Part shown: piece by piece, positions 1-6,118 of the stretch
How positions within the stretch are numbered: position 1 is the stretch's first letter
How the letters are laid out: each line of letters opens with the position of its first letter
Assembly: GCA_028714995.1 (NCBI GenBank)
Contig: JAQTLI010000110.1
Span: 1-7,902, forward strand
DNA length: 7,902 nt
Direction: 5' to 3'
Source of the DNA: Methylobacter sp.
GTDB taxonomy: Bacteria > Pseudomonadota > Gammaproteobacteria > Methylococcales > Methylomonadaceae
Notes under the pieces: model-generated
What the model saw: only the letters and a program-made list of their open reading frames with translations
Told to the model about the DNA's origin: nothing
The model's database searches: none
Translations under genes and position numbers: made by a program

Positions 1-105
1 CTTGCCACCGCCTGGATTGGACTAGGCCCTCAGGCAGTATTGAACGTCTCGGCTCCTGCACTGAAGCAGGAAATGCAAAATTTTGTTGTGATGGAGCGCT
101 TATGA
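1..105 (+). CDS. nuoM: NADH-quinone oxidoreductase subunit M, C-terminal end (partial)
   Basis: The reading frame is open from base 1 to a TGA at 103-105 and gives 34 residues that begin LATAWIGLGPQAVLNVSAPAL. The G-x-x-PQ-x-VL-x-x-SAPAL pattern is typical of the extreme C-terminus of NuoM, a proton-pumping, antiporter-like membrane subunit of respiratory complex I. The stop overlaps the start of nuoN in an ATGA arrangement, the usual nuoM-nuoN coupling, which supports the call strongly despite the short length. The rest of the gene lies left of the window, so nothing can be said about its catalytic lysines. Family assignment rests on the motif and on the neighbour. Confidence 0.88.
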   Translation, partial: LATAWIGLGPQAVLNVSAPALKQEMQNFVVMERL

Positions 106-1553
106 ACATTAGCCAGCTTTTCGCCCTGGCGCCTATCATCACTATCGCCGTAGCCGCAGTAGCGGTCATGCTCAGTATTGCTATCAGACGGAATTTCATT
201 TTGTCCTGCGGCATTGCCGCTGTCGGAATCATCGTGTCACTGCTGTCACTGGGCATTGCATCGCGGGAAAGTCCGGTTCGGGCAACTCTATTGATTCTGG
301 TGGATGCTTACGCTCTGTTCTATATGACGCTGTTGCTGTCGACAGGCCTTGCAGTGCTGGGGTTTTGTTACGAGTATTTCAAAGACCGTGAAGGAGAAAA
401 TGAAGAACTCCCGTTGCTGTTACTAACTGCACTGCTGGGCGGTTCGGTGCTGGTCTGTAGCAGTCATTTTGCGACCTTTTTTATTGGTCTTGAAATTCTC
501 AGCATCTCCCTGTTTGTGCTGATCGGTTATCCGCTTAATCAAGCAAGGCCTCTGGAGGCGGCGGTCAAATACCTGGTCTTGTCCGGCGTGTCTTCGGCTT
601 TCCTTCTGATGGGCATGGCATTGATCTATGCGCAATGCGGTGAACTTTATTTCAGCGGCATCGGAGGCTATATCACCAGTCGGCAGGATATGAACGCCAT
701 GGTTCTGAGCGGTATTATCCTGATCGTGGCCGGGCTGGGCTTTAAGCTTTCCCTGGTACCGTTTCACTTGTGGACTCCGGATGTATACGAAGGCGCACCC
801 GCGCCGGTTACCGCATTTATCGCCACTGTTTCAAAAGGGTCCGTTTTTGCTCTCCTGTTTAGATATTTCATCAGTTCCTATAGTTATGATTACACGCCGT
901 TACTGACCGTTTTCAGCGTCATTGCCGGTCTATCCATACTGGGCGGTAATCTGCTGGCGCTGCTGCAAAATAATGTTAAACGTTTGCTGGCCTATTCATC
1001 CATAGCTCACATGGGGTATCTGCTGGTCGCAGTCATTGCGGGCGGCAGCATTTCTTCAGTACTGGTAGTGGAGTCTGTTAGCTTTTATCTGCTGGCTTAT
1101 TCCATTACCACGATTGGCGCTTTCGGGGTCGTTTCGGTACTTTCAACGCCGCAAACGGAAGCGGATGACATAGCTTTTTATCGCGGGCTGTTTTGGCGAC
1201 GGCCGTGGCTGGCAGCGACCTTTACCCTGATGCTGCTCTCGCTGGCGGGTATTCCGCTGACTGCCGGATTCATCGGTAAATTCTATATCTTTACCAGCGC
1301 TGCTGATGGCCGATTGTGGGGGTTGCTGTTCGCCATTATCGTTGGGAGCGGCCTGGGGCTTTTTTACTACTTGAGAATCATCGTTATTATGTCGATGAAC
1401 GTTGAAGCGACTGCAATTAAATCAGGTAAACCTGGTCAAGAATGGATTTCTACAGCAACACTCGCCGTTTTAACCATGCTGCTGGTTTGGTTTGGTATTT
1501 ATCCGAGCCCTTTGGTAAATGTCATTCAGTCGGTAGCCTATGCGATGGAATGA
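102..1553 (+). CDS. nuoN: NADH-quinone oxidoreductase subunit N
   Basis: NuoN is one of the three antiporter-like proton-translocating membrane subunits of complex I in the inner membrane. The 483-residue product has the family's usual length and is almost entirely hydrophobic, with about 14 predicted helices. The family's key charged residues are visible: E131 in GLEILS, K156 in VKYL, K215 in GLGFKLS, K245 in VSKGS and K393 in IGKFY. These are each offset by two from the E. coli residues E133, K158, K217, K247 and K395 as I recall them. The conserved blocks PFHLWTPDVYEGAP (220-233) and NVKRLLAYSSIAHMGY (291-306) are also present. The start overlaps the nuoM stop (ATGA), with GGAG at 93-96 five bases upstream. 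No further nuo gene follows, so this is the end of the operon. The protein looks intact and functional. Confidence 0.97.
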   Translation: MNISQLFALAPIITIAVAAVAVMLSIAIRRNFILSCGIAAVGIIVSLLSLGIASRESPVRATLLILVDAYALFYMTLLLSTGLAVLGFCYEYFKDREGENEELPLLLLTALLGGSVLVCSSHFATFFIGLEILSISLFVLIGYPLNQARPLEAAVKYLVLSGVSSAFLLMGMALIYAQCGELYFSGIGGYITSRQDMNAMVLSGIILIVAGLGFKLSLVPFHLWTPDVYEGAPAPVTAFIATVSKGSVFALLFRYFISSYSYDYTPLLTVFSVIAGLSILGGNLLALLQNNVKRLLAYSSIAHMGYLLVAVIAGGSISSVLVVESVSFYLLAYSITTIGAFGVVSVLSTPQTEADDIAFYRGLFWRRPWLAATFTLMLLSLAGIPLTAGFIGKFYIFTSAADGRLWGLLFAIIVGSGLGLFYYLRIIVIMSMNVEATAIKSGKPGQEWISTATLAVLTMLLVWFGIYPSPLVNVIQSVAYAME

Positions 1554-1565
1554 ATGTTGTGATTT

Positions 1566-1593
1566 TTCATAGACTGCAAATCAGCACTATGAA
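1566..1593 (+). other. Small hairpin just after nuoN
   Basis: TTCATAG-AC-TGC, then a loop AAATCA, then GCACTATGAA forms a 10-bp stem interrupted only by a two-base AC bulge. It starts 13 bases after the nuoN stop. It has no T-run of its own, so on its own it is not an intrinsic terminator. It could stabilise the 3' end of nuo mRNA or act together with the hairpin at 1600-1619. Confidence 0.4.
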
Positions 1594-1599
1594 TTGACC

Positions 1600-1619
1600 A
1601 AAAACAGCGTGTTGTTTTT
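1600..1619 (+). terminator. Possible weak terminator of the nuo operon
   Basis: A perfect inverted repeat, AAAAACA and TGTTTTT, encloses a six-base loop GCGTGT and ends in five T. It lies 47 bases after nuoN. The stem has a single G-C pair, so it would be weak and might let transcription continue into the NO reductase gene. Because its two arms are A-rich and T-rich it could act in either direction. The call rests on shape and position only. Confidence 0.3.
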
Positions 1620-1734
1620 CCACTTTTAGCACTTAGTCTTACACGTGATATCAGTCATGAAACCACCATACGTTTCCTGCTTACACTTGGAAAAATTGAA
1701 CGCTGATTAACAGGCCATGCCCATAACCGCAAAT

Positions 1735-1740
1735 AGAAGG
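1735..1740 (+). promoter_or_regulatory. Ribosome binding site of the NO reductase gene
   Basis: AGAAGG ends seven bases before the ATG at 1748. This supports that ATG as the start of a product with a short polar N-terminal tail ahead of the first membrane helix. No other ATG in this frame has a comparable site nearby. Confidence 0.6.
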
Positions 1741-1747
1741 TGCAAAT

Positions 1748-4105
1748 ATGCCGAATGAAATCGCCGCCGGAGCAGCTCCACGGCCTGAGAGTCCCACAAA
1801 CGGGAATTCGTCACCAGCAGTTTTATCAAAATGGTGGCGGCGCGCCAGTGTCCTTACCATGGCACTCGGCCTCTCGGTCCTCATTCTGCTGACGTTCAAG
1901 GTCTATCACGAAGCGCCGCCCATCCCGGACAAGGTTACTGGTACTGATGGGGCTGTTATCTTCACCGGCGAAGACATTCGCAATGGCCAGCAGGTATTTC
2001 TCAAATACGGTCTGATGGACAACGGAACAATCTGGGGTCATGGCGCTTTGCTCGGCCCCGATTTCTCGGCTGAGTATCTGCATACATTGGCACTTCATAA
2101 CGCGACGAGCATCGCCCGGCAGCACTACGGTCACCCGCTCGACAGCTTGACACCTGCCCAGCGCGCTATGGTCGAAGCGGAAGTGCGGACTGAGCTGAAG
2201 CAGAACCGCTACGATCCTCAAACTGGAACGCTGGCCCTAGGGCCAGCCTTTGAAGACTGGTTTCGACAGCAGACCAGCGTATGGAACGAGTACTTTTCCA
2301 ATCCTGTGAGGAATGGCGGTCTCATCGCCGGAACAATCAGCGATCCCGCTGAACTGGAGCAGCTCAGTGCATTTGTCGCGTGGACCGCCTGGGCGTCGGT
2401 TGCCAACCGGCCGGGCACACTGCATTCTTATACCAACAATTTTCCCTTCGATCCCGTGGCAGGCAACACACCGACTACCGACGCGGTACTATGGAGCGCA
2501 TTGAGCCTAGTCTTTTTGCTCGGTGGCACTGCAACGGTGCTTCTTGCTTTCGGCAAGTTCGACTATCTCGGCTGGAAGTCCAGACCAGGATATCTACCCC
2601 CGAAACTGCCGGCTACCCCTGTGACATCAGGCCAGCGCGCGACATTGAAATATCTTGCGCTAGTCGCGCTGCTATTTCTGGCCCAAAGCCTGGTCGGTAG
2701 CGCCGTTGCCCACTACCGCGCTGACCCTGGAACTTTTTATGGTTTCGATCTGGCAGCATGGCTACCGAGCAACCTACTGCGTACCTGGCATTTGCAACTT
2801 GCCATCTTCTGGATCGCCACCGCCTATGTCGCTGGTGCACTTTTTCTCGCCTCAGCGCTCGGCGGAGGCGATCCCGCTGGCCAGAAAAAAGGTATCAATA
2901 CCCTGTTCTGGGCGTTGGTGATTGTCGTCGTCGGCAGCCTGCTGGGCGAATGGGCTGGCATGCGGCAGCTTCTGCCGAAGCTTTGGTTCTGGTTCGGCGA
3001 CCAGGGATGGGAATACCTCGAGCTCGGCCGCGCCTGGCAAATGCTGCTCGCAGTCGCACTGCTGTTCTGGTTTGGTCTGCTGGTTCGCGCACTTGTCCCG
3101 GCGTTGCGCGACTCAGAGCGCCGCGAGATCGCCGGCCTGTTTTTGTGCGCCGCGATCGCGATCCCGGTTTTTTATCTGCCAGCGATGTTTTTCGATGAGA
3201 CGACCCATTTCTCAGTGGTTGACACTTGGCGATTCTGGATCATCCACCTTTGGGTTGAGGGATTTTTTGAGTTCTTCGTGACCGTCATGGTGGCAATCAT
3301 CTTCCTCCAGATCGGTGTCGTCACGCGCCTTACGGCAACACGCGTCATTTACCTCGACGCCATTCTCTATTTCGCCGGCGGGTTTATCGGTACCGGGCAT
3401 CACTGGTATTGGACCGGCCAGACCAGCTTCAACATGGCCTTGAGCGCGCTGTTCTCCGCACTGGAAGTCGTACCGCTCACGCTCATCACGCTCGACGCTT
3501 GGGATTTTGTCAGGCTGACTCAGCCAGAGACACTCCGACCAGAATCTGACACCACTCGTGAGCGGGTGGAGATTCCGCATAAATGGACTTTCTATTTTCT
3601 CATGGCAGTCGGTTTTTGGAACTTCGTCGGGGCCGGGATTTTCGGTTTCCTTATCAACCTGCCGATCGTCAGTTACTTCGAGACCGGCACGCTGCTTACA
3701 ATCAACCACGGCCATGCTGCAATGATGGGTGTGTTCGGCATGCTGGGGGTAGGCCTTATCGTCTTTGTCATTCGACAGACAGTCAACGAGACGGTTTGGA
3801 AAGACCTTGAAAAATATGTGAGGGTTGGTTTTTTTGGACTCAACGGCGGACTGCTGCTGATGGTGGTCATGAGTCTGTTTCCCGCTGGAATCCTCCAACT
3901 TGTCGATGTACTGGAAAACGGCTATTGGCACGCCAGAAGTCTCGCTTACACCGGAGGTGATCTCGCGCGTCAGTTGGAGTGGTATCGCCTCCCTGGCGAC
4001 CTGCTATTCATCGTCTTCGGTATCGTGCCCATCGTTATTGCTGCGATGCGCGCCACTCTCAGGGCAAAGCATTCTACACACATGAATGTGCGAAAGGATA
4101 CTTAA
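1748..4105 (+). CDS. norZ: Quinol-dependent nitric oxide reductase (qNOR)
   Basis: This single-subunit inner-membrane enzyme reduces two NO to N2O with electrons from quinol. It belongs to the heme-copper oxidase superfamily, and its 785 residues suit the qNOR class. Visible layout: a polar tail (1-30), a first helix (about 33-52), a large periplasmic cytochrome c-like domain lacking a CxxCH heme site (about 53-245), then the multi-helix catalytic core. FeB-site residues are H500, E504 and E508 in HLWVEGFFE and H551-H552 in GTGHHWYW. E573 in ALEVVPL and the heme-ligand motif INHGHAA (652-658) are present. The predicted quinol pocket H-x3-acid-x3-F is H322, D326 and F330, with Asp where the structurally studied qNOR has Glu, and D751 near the C-terminus. 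The intact HH pair and E504 argue against a nitric oxide dismutase. The gene stands alone, with no norR, norC, norD or norQ beside it, which suggests NO detoxification or a partial denitrification step. The symbol norB is also used for this class. Confidence 0.94.
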   Translation: MPNEIAAGAAPRPESPTNGNSSPAVLSKWWRRASVLTMALGLSVLILLTFKVYHEAPPIPDKVTGTDGAVIFTGEDIRNGQQVFLKYGLMDNGTIWGHGALLGPDFSAEYLHTLALHNATSIARQHYGHPLDSLTPAQRAMVEAEVRTELKQNRYDPQTGTLALGPAFEDWFRQQTSVWNEYFSNPVRNGGLIAGTISDPAELEQLSAFVAWTAWASVANRPGTLHSYTNNFPFDPVAGNTPTTDAVLWSALSLVFLLGGTATVLLAFGKFDYLGWKSRPGYLPPKLPATPVTSGQRATLKYLALVALLFLAQSLVGSAVAHYRADPGTFYGFDLAAWLPSNLLRTWHLQLAIFWIATAYVAGALFLASALGGGDPAGQKKGINTLFWALVIVVVGSLLGEWAGMRQLLPKLWFWFGDQGWEYLELGRAWQMLLAVALLFWFGLLVRALVPALRDSERREIAGLFLCAAIAIPVFYLPAMFFDETTHFSVVDTWRFWIIHLWVEGFFEFFVTVMVAIIFLQIGVVTRLTATRVIYLDAILYFAGGFIGTGHHWYWTGQTSFNMALSALFSALEVVPLTLITLDAWDFVRLTQPETLRPESDTTRERVEIPHKWTFYFLMAVGFWNFVGAGIFGFLINLPIVSYFETGTLLTINHGHAAMMGVFGMLGVGLIVFVIRQTVNETVWKDLEKYVRVGFFGLNGGLLLMVVMSLFPAGILQLVDVLENGYWHARSLAYTGGDLARQLEWYRLPGDLLFIVFGIVPIVIAAMRATLRAKHSTHMNVRKDT

Positions 4106-4507
4106 CCTCGCTGTGCTACTGAATTCAGTTCTAACCGCGCCCCAATAACTATCAACAAAAAAGAAACAATCTATTAATTTACAGCCGCATTGTAACCATC
4201 AAAGAGCATGTGTATAGTATCCCCATACTGAACAACAAACTCAAAAGTTAGTAAAGTCTCAATAAATATTTCAGGGGCGCAGAATGGCATCTTTCAATCA
4301 ATAAAGACGTTCTTATCTGACTGATGTTTATTCTTGAAATCTGGGGATTTATTTCCTGAAAGTTTGTTATTTCAACCGTATTATTGGCAAGCGCTGCTAT
4401 TTTCAGCGATATTGCCCTGAGATCAAAGCTTAACAGCTAATCTCCAAAAGTTTCATATACCACCTCGTAGTGTGAAAATTCAGATCCTCCATTGTCTGTA
4501 TTCTTTT
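4106..4507. other. Non-coding stretch between convergent genes
   Basis: Together with the terminator that follows, this makes a 442-base AT-rich gap between the ends of qNOR (+) and the lipoprotein gene (-). Open frames here are trivial, for example a six-codon ATG frame at 4284 and an eleven-codon one at 4324, and neither has a ribosome binding site. No tRNA-like or rRNA-like block is recognisable. A perfect 12-bp palindrome, ACTGAATTCAGT, lies at 4118-4129, just after the qNOR stop. No intrinsic terminator follows qNOR directly, so its transcript may run to 4543. The promoter, hairpin and possible RNA seen here are listed separately. Confidence 0.6.
4190..4218 (+). promoter_or_regulatory. 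Candidate sigma70 promoter in the intergenic gap
   Basis: TTGTAA (4190-4195) and TATAGT (4213-4218) are separated by exactly 17 bases, close to the sigma70 consensus at both elements. Transcription would start near 4225. The small dyad AGTAT-CCCC-ATACT (4216-4229) overlaps the -10 element and expected start and could be an operator or the first hairpin of the transcript. No protein gene lies downstream on this strand before the terminator at 4508-4543. In AT-rich DNA such matches arise by chance, so confidence is moderate. Confidence 0.4.
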
Positions 4508-4543
4508 ACCTCCCTTTGCCTTTGGCACTGGGAGGTTTTTTTT
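4225..4543 (+). ncRNA. Candidate small RNA of about 320 nt
   Basis: A promoter-like sequence at 4190-4218 and a strong intrinsic terminator at 4508-4543 bracket a stretch with no protein gene on the same strand. Inside it is a two-tier hairpin at 4386-4416: GGCAA pairs with TTGCC, a small internal loop follows, then CGCTG pairs with CAGCG around a seven-base loop. A longer-range pairing is possible between TTTCAGG (4269-4275) and CCTGAAA (4355-4361). It does not look like 4.5S RNA, tmRNA or a tRNA, and I could not match it to 6S RNA. The alternative is that this is a long 3' untranslated end of the qNOR mRNA. Both boundaries are inferred. Confidence 0.3.
4508..4543 (+). terminator. Strong intrinsic terminator, + strand
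   Basis: ACCTCCC (4508-4514) pairs with GGGAGGT (4530-4536). An inner GCC-TTT-GGC stem (4518-4526) extends the hairpin, and a run of eight T (4536-4543) follows. This is a textbook Rho-independent terminator for rightward transcription. Reading leftwards, the stem is followed by an A-rich sequence rather than a T-run, so it should not serve the lipoprotein operon, whose last stop is only five bases away. It ends either the qNOR transcript or a separate intergenic RNA. Confidence 0.85.
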
Positions 4544-4547
4544 GCCT

Positions 4548-5204
4548 TCAGGATAATCCCCCCAGCCAATTCTGAATCCTGCCAGCAGCCTGCTGCGCTA
4601 AATCCGCAAAACCGCTTACCGCGCCAGCCGCATCAGGTGTTTTTGTAGCTTGCTCCAGATGGAATTCCTGCGTAGCGATCTTTTTATTATCAGCAGAATA
4701 AGCATCCACAGAGAAACGCAGCACCACACGAGCCCGATCTGATGCATCAAATTGCTGTTCAAATTCCAATAGCTGAATATTCAAGGAGTAATTTAAAGTT
4801 TTCAGATGGGAAACGAGCATTTGCTCAAACAATTCTGGCGGTGACGCAATCCACATATCCAAACCATAAAACTTTACATGGGTTGGCTCTACATGAAGCA
4901 GACGATAGCGAATACGATTGTCCCATAACCATGTCGGTGCACCGACGGTCACCGCACCCGCTCCCTGCGGGCTTGCGGCATACACACCATCCCTGGCGAT
5001 AACCGCGCCTGTGCCCTGCGGACTTGCAGCATGCCTGCCTTCCCTGGCAAAAATTACAGGCTTTGTTACTGGATTGCCCTCATGCGTCGAAGCAGAATCA
5101 GGCAAGCCAAAATCATGTAATGCAGGCTGTTTGGCTGTAATAGTGCAACCAACGCTTAAACAGACAAAAACAAGTGATGCCAAACTGATTAATAAACATC
5201 TCAT
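4548..5204 (-). CDS. ABC-type transport auxiliary lipoprotein (PqiC/YmbA-like) with two internal repeat insertions
   Basis: The 218-residue product has a lipoprotein signal peptide with lipobox LSVGC (lipidated C20). Thr follows rather than Asp, so Lol sorting to the outer membrane is expected. A linker precedes the folded part, which begins near APTWLWDNRIRYRLLHVEPT (about 88-107) and contains the W-x-x-PPELFEQML-like block typical of the ABC-transporter auxiliary lipoprotein family. Such proteins accompany MCE lipid transporters and are thought to meet the MCE tube at the outer membrane. The start ATG overlaps the MCE gene's stop (ATGA), with AAGGAG nine bases upstream. This is the last gene of the operon. 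Residues 52-68 and 69-85 are two tandem 17-residue units encoded by 51-bp repeats. Removing them leaves about 184 residues, so the repeats lengthen the tether and do not break the domain. Family confidence is good, but substrate is unknown. Confidence 0.85.
   Translation of the reverse strand: MRCLLISLASLVFVCLSVGCTITAKQPALHDFGLPDSASTHEGNPVTKPVIFAREGRHAASPQGTGAVIARDGVYAASPQGAGAVTVGAPTWLWDNRIRYRLLHVEPTHVKFYGLDMWIASPPELFEQMLVSHLKTLNYSLNIQLLEFEQQFDASDRARVVLRFSVDAYSADNKKIATQEFHLEQATKTPDAAGAVSGFADLAQQAAGRIQNWLGGLS
4950..5000 (-). repeat. 51-bp palindromic in-gene repeat, copy A
   Basis: This copy encodes IARDGVYAASPQGAGAV (residues 69-85 of the lipoprotein) in the sense of the gene. By hand count it matches copy C at 46 of 51 bases and copy B at 37 of 51. 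None of its six frames has a stop. One half is palindromic: CCGCA-CCCGC (4952-4961), loop TCCCT, GCGGG, a CT bulge, then TGCGG (4974-4978), giving a 10-bp stem. It abuts copy B with no gap. Confidence 0.9.
5001..5051 (-). repeat. 51-bp in-gene repeat, diverged copy B
   Basis: This unit directly precedes copy A in the coding direction and encodes FAREGRHAASPQGTGAV (residues 52-68). Most differences from copy A break the hairpin: the arms here contain several mismatches and G-T pairs. The core AASPQG and the 17-codon length are kept. It is probably the older copy, or one under protein-level but not DNA-level constraint. It too is free of stops in all six frames. Confidence 0.88.
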
Positions 5205-6118
5205 TTGGACTCCTTATAGCCTGGCTCGCCGGGGCCGGCATCTTCATTGCTTGGCCCCAGCAGTAATTCTTGGGGATTATTTTCCAGCATCGTGGCGACT
5301 CTTTTAACCTGTTGTGTTGTCGAATGTAAATCAGTCAGCAGCTTGTTAATCTTCGGTAATGTCGTCTGCGCCAAAACAGCGCCAGTGGTTTTCCCGCTAT
5401 CAACAAGACTACCTGCTTTTACGCTGAGATTTTGTACTTCCCTGGTTAAGCCCTGTAAATCATTAGTCAATGCATCGATATGGGTTAAGGTTTTTCGTGC
5501 ATCTGCGCTTAATTCAGGTACCTCAACCAGCGCTTTATCCACGCTCTTTTGCAAATCGGAAAGTTTATCGGTCAAAGTACTAAGGTTACGCAATATCCCG
5601 CTAATATTTTCTTCATTTTCATCATTTAACAGCGAGCCAAGCCGCTGCATTAAATGATCGGCTTTATGCAGAAGATCTTCTCCTGACTGCATCAGCTTAT
5701 CGGTTATCGATGGCACCAAGGGAATACGAGTCATGGGATTATCCCCGGGTGGCAACACTTGGAAAATATTGCCGGGGGAATCTTCCAGTTGAATCTGGGT
5801 TAGGCCTGTTACACCCTTTAATCGTAAGGTCGCATATACACCTTTAGTGAGCACAATTTCTTTATCAACTTCAATCGGCACAAGAATAATGCCTGAGTCA
5901 TTCGGGTCAAACAGAATATTAAGTACCTTCCCTACAGCGATGCCCCGATAAAAGACTGTTGACTCAGGATTAAGGCCGGAAACCGACGCCCGGGTTGAAA
6001 CAACATACACATTGCGTTCCCGTTCAAAATTGCCTATCCAGTAAATAACTGCCGTCAACGCCATCACCATGGCAATCAAAAACAGTCCGGTAATGAGTGC
6101 ATGATTTTGTCTACCCAT
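5201..6118 (-). CDS. mlaD: MCE-family (MlaD-like) lipid-transport protein
   Basis: The 305-residue protein starts at the ATG at 6118-6116 (MGRQNHALITG). One N-terminal membrane helix (about 7-28) anchors it in the inner membrane. A single MCE domain follows (about 36-115), with V-x-G-L-x-x-x-S-x-V-x-Y-R-G-I-x-V-G-K-V and the G-V-T-G-L-x-x-I-x-L block. The C-terminal half is helical and rich in Leu, Asp and Lys heptads, ending with the family's N-P-Q-x-L-L-x-G motif (281-288). MCE proteins form hexameric rings that carry lipids through the periplasm. The gene overlaps the ATPase stop by eight bases and the lipoprotein start by four. A longer in-frame ORF from 6232 gives 343 residues, but its extra 38 codons run through the repeat in another frame inside the ATPase gene. 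AAGAGG at 6125-6130 supports the shorter start. The symbol marks homology class; whether the cargo is phospholipid is not shown. Confidence 0.9.
   Translation of the reverse strand: MGRQNHALITGLFLIAMVMALTAVIYWIGNFERERNVYVVSTRASVSGLNPESTVFYRGIAVGKVLNILFDPNDSGIILVPIEVDKEIVLTKGVYATLRLKGVTGLTQIQLEDSPGNIFQVLPPGDNPMTRIPLVPSITDKLMQSGEDLLHKADHLMQRLGSLLNDENEENISGILRNLSTLTDKLSDLQKSVDKALVEVPELSADARKTLTHIDALTNDLQGLTREVQNLSVKAGSLVDSGKTTGAVLAQTTLPKINKLLTDLHSTTQQVKRVATMLENNPQELLLGPSNEDAGPGEPGYKESK

Larger units (their letters stand above)
1554..1747. other. Intergenic region between nuoN and the NO reductase gene
   Basis: This 194-base gap holds two small hairpins close to the nuoN stop (annotated separately) and the leader of the NO reductase gene. 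I looked for NO- or oxygen-responsive sites. The closest FNR-like string is TTGAACGCTGATTAA at 1696-1710, but its spacing is one base too long. A short perfect palindrome TGATATCA lies at 1646-1653. I found neither a convincing sigma70 nor a sigma54 promoter, although the qNOR gene must be transcribed from here or by read-through from nuo. Confidence 0.5.

Noticed and set aside
423..767. 114-codon - strand frame inside nuoN
   Set aside because: It is antisense to conserved NuoN helices and has no recognisable domain.
1646..1710. FNR/NNR-type or sigma54/NorR control sites upstream of qNOR
   Set aside because: The TTGAA-ATTAA pair has the wrong spacing, TGATATCA is too short to be specific, and the GG-N11-GC spacing at 1689-1703 is one base off a sigma54 promoter.
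3212..3931. 239-codon open frame on the - strand inside the qNOR gene
   Set aside because: It is antisense to well-conserved qNOR catalytic motifs, has no recognisable domain and is low in hydrophobic order. The open frame follows from the codon bias of the real gene.
1748..4105. Nitric oxide dismutase instead of NO reductase
   Set aside because: NOD proteins are reported to have changes in the FeB histidine pair, the nearby glutamate and the quinol site. Here HH at 551-552, E504 and H322 are present.
4118..4129. Perfect palindrome ACTGAATTCAGT after the qNOR stop
   Set aside because: It has no loop and no T-run, so it is not a terminator. A single 12-bp palindrome containing GAATTC has no clear role and can arise by chance.
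4950..5051. CRISPR-like or VNTR array
   Set aside because: There are only two adjacent units without spacers, they differ at 14 of 51 bases, and they are in frame inside a gene. A third copy lies more than 1 kb away.
4742..5307. Two + strand frames opposite the lipoprotein and MCE genes that also contain repeat-derived peptide
   Set aside because: They are shadows kept open partly because the repeat has no stop in any frame. The - strand genes have clear domains, a signal peptide and ribosome binding sites.
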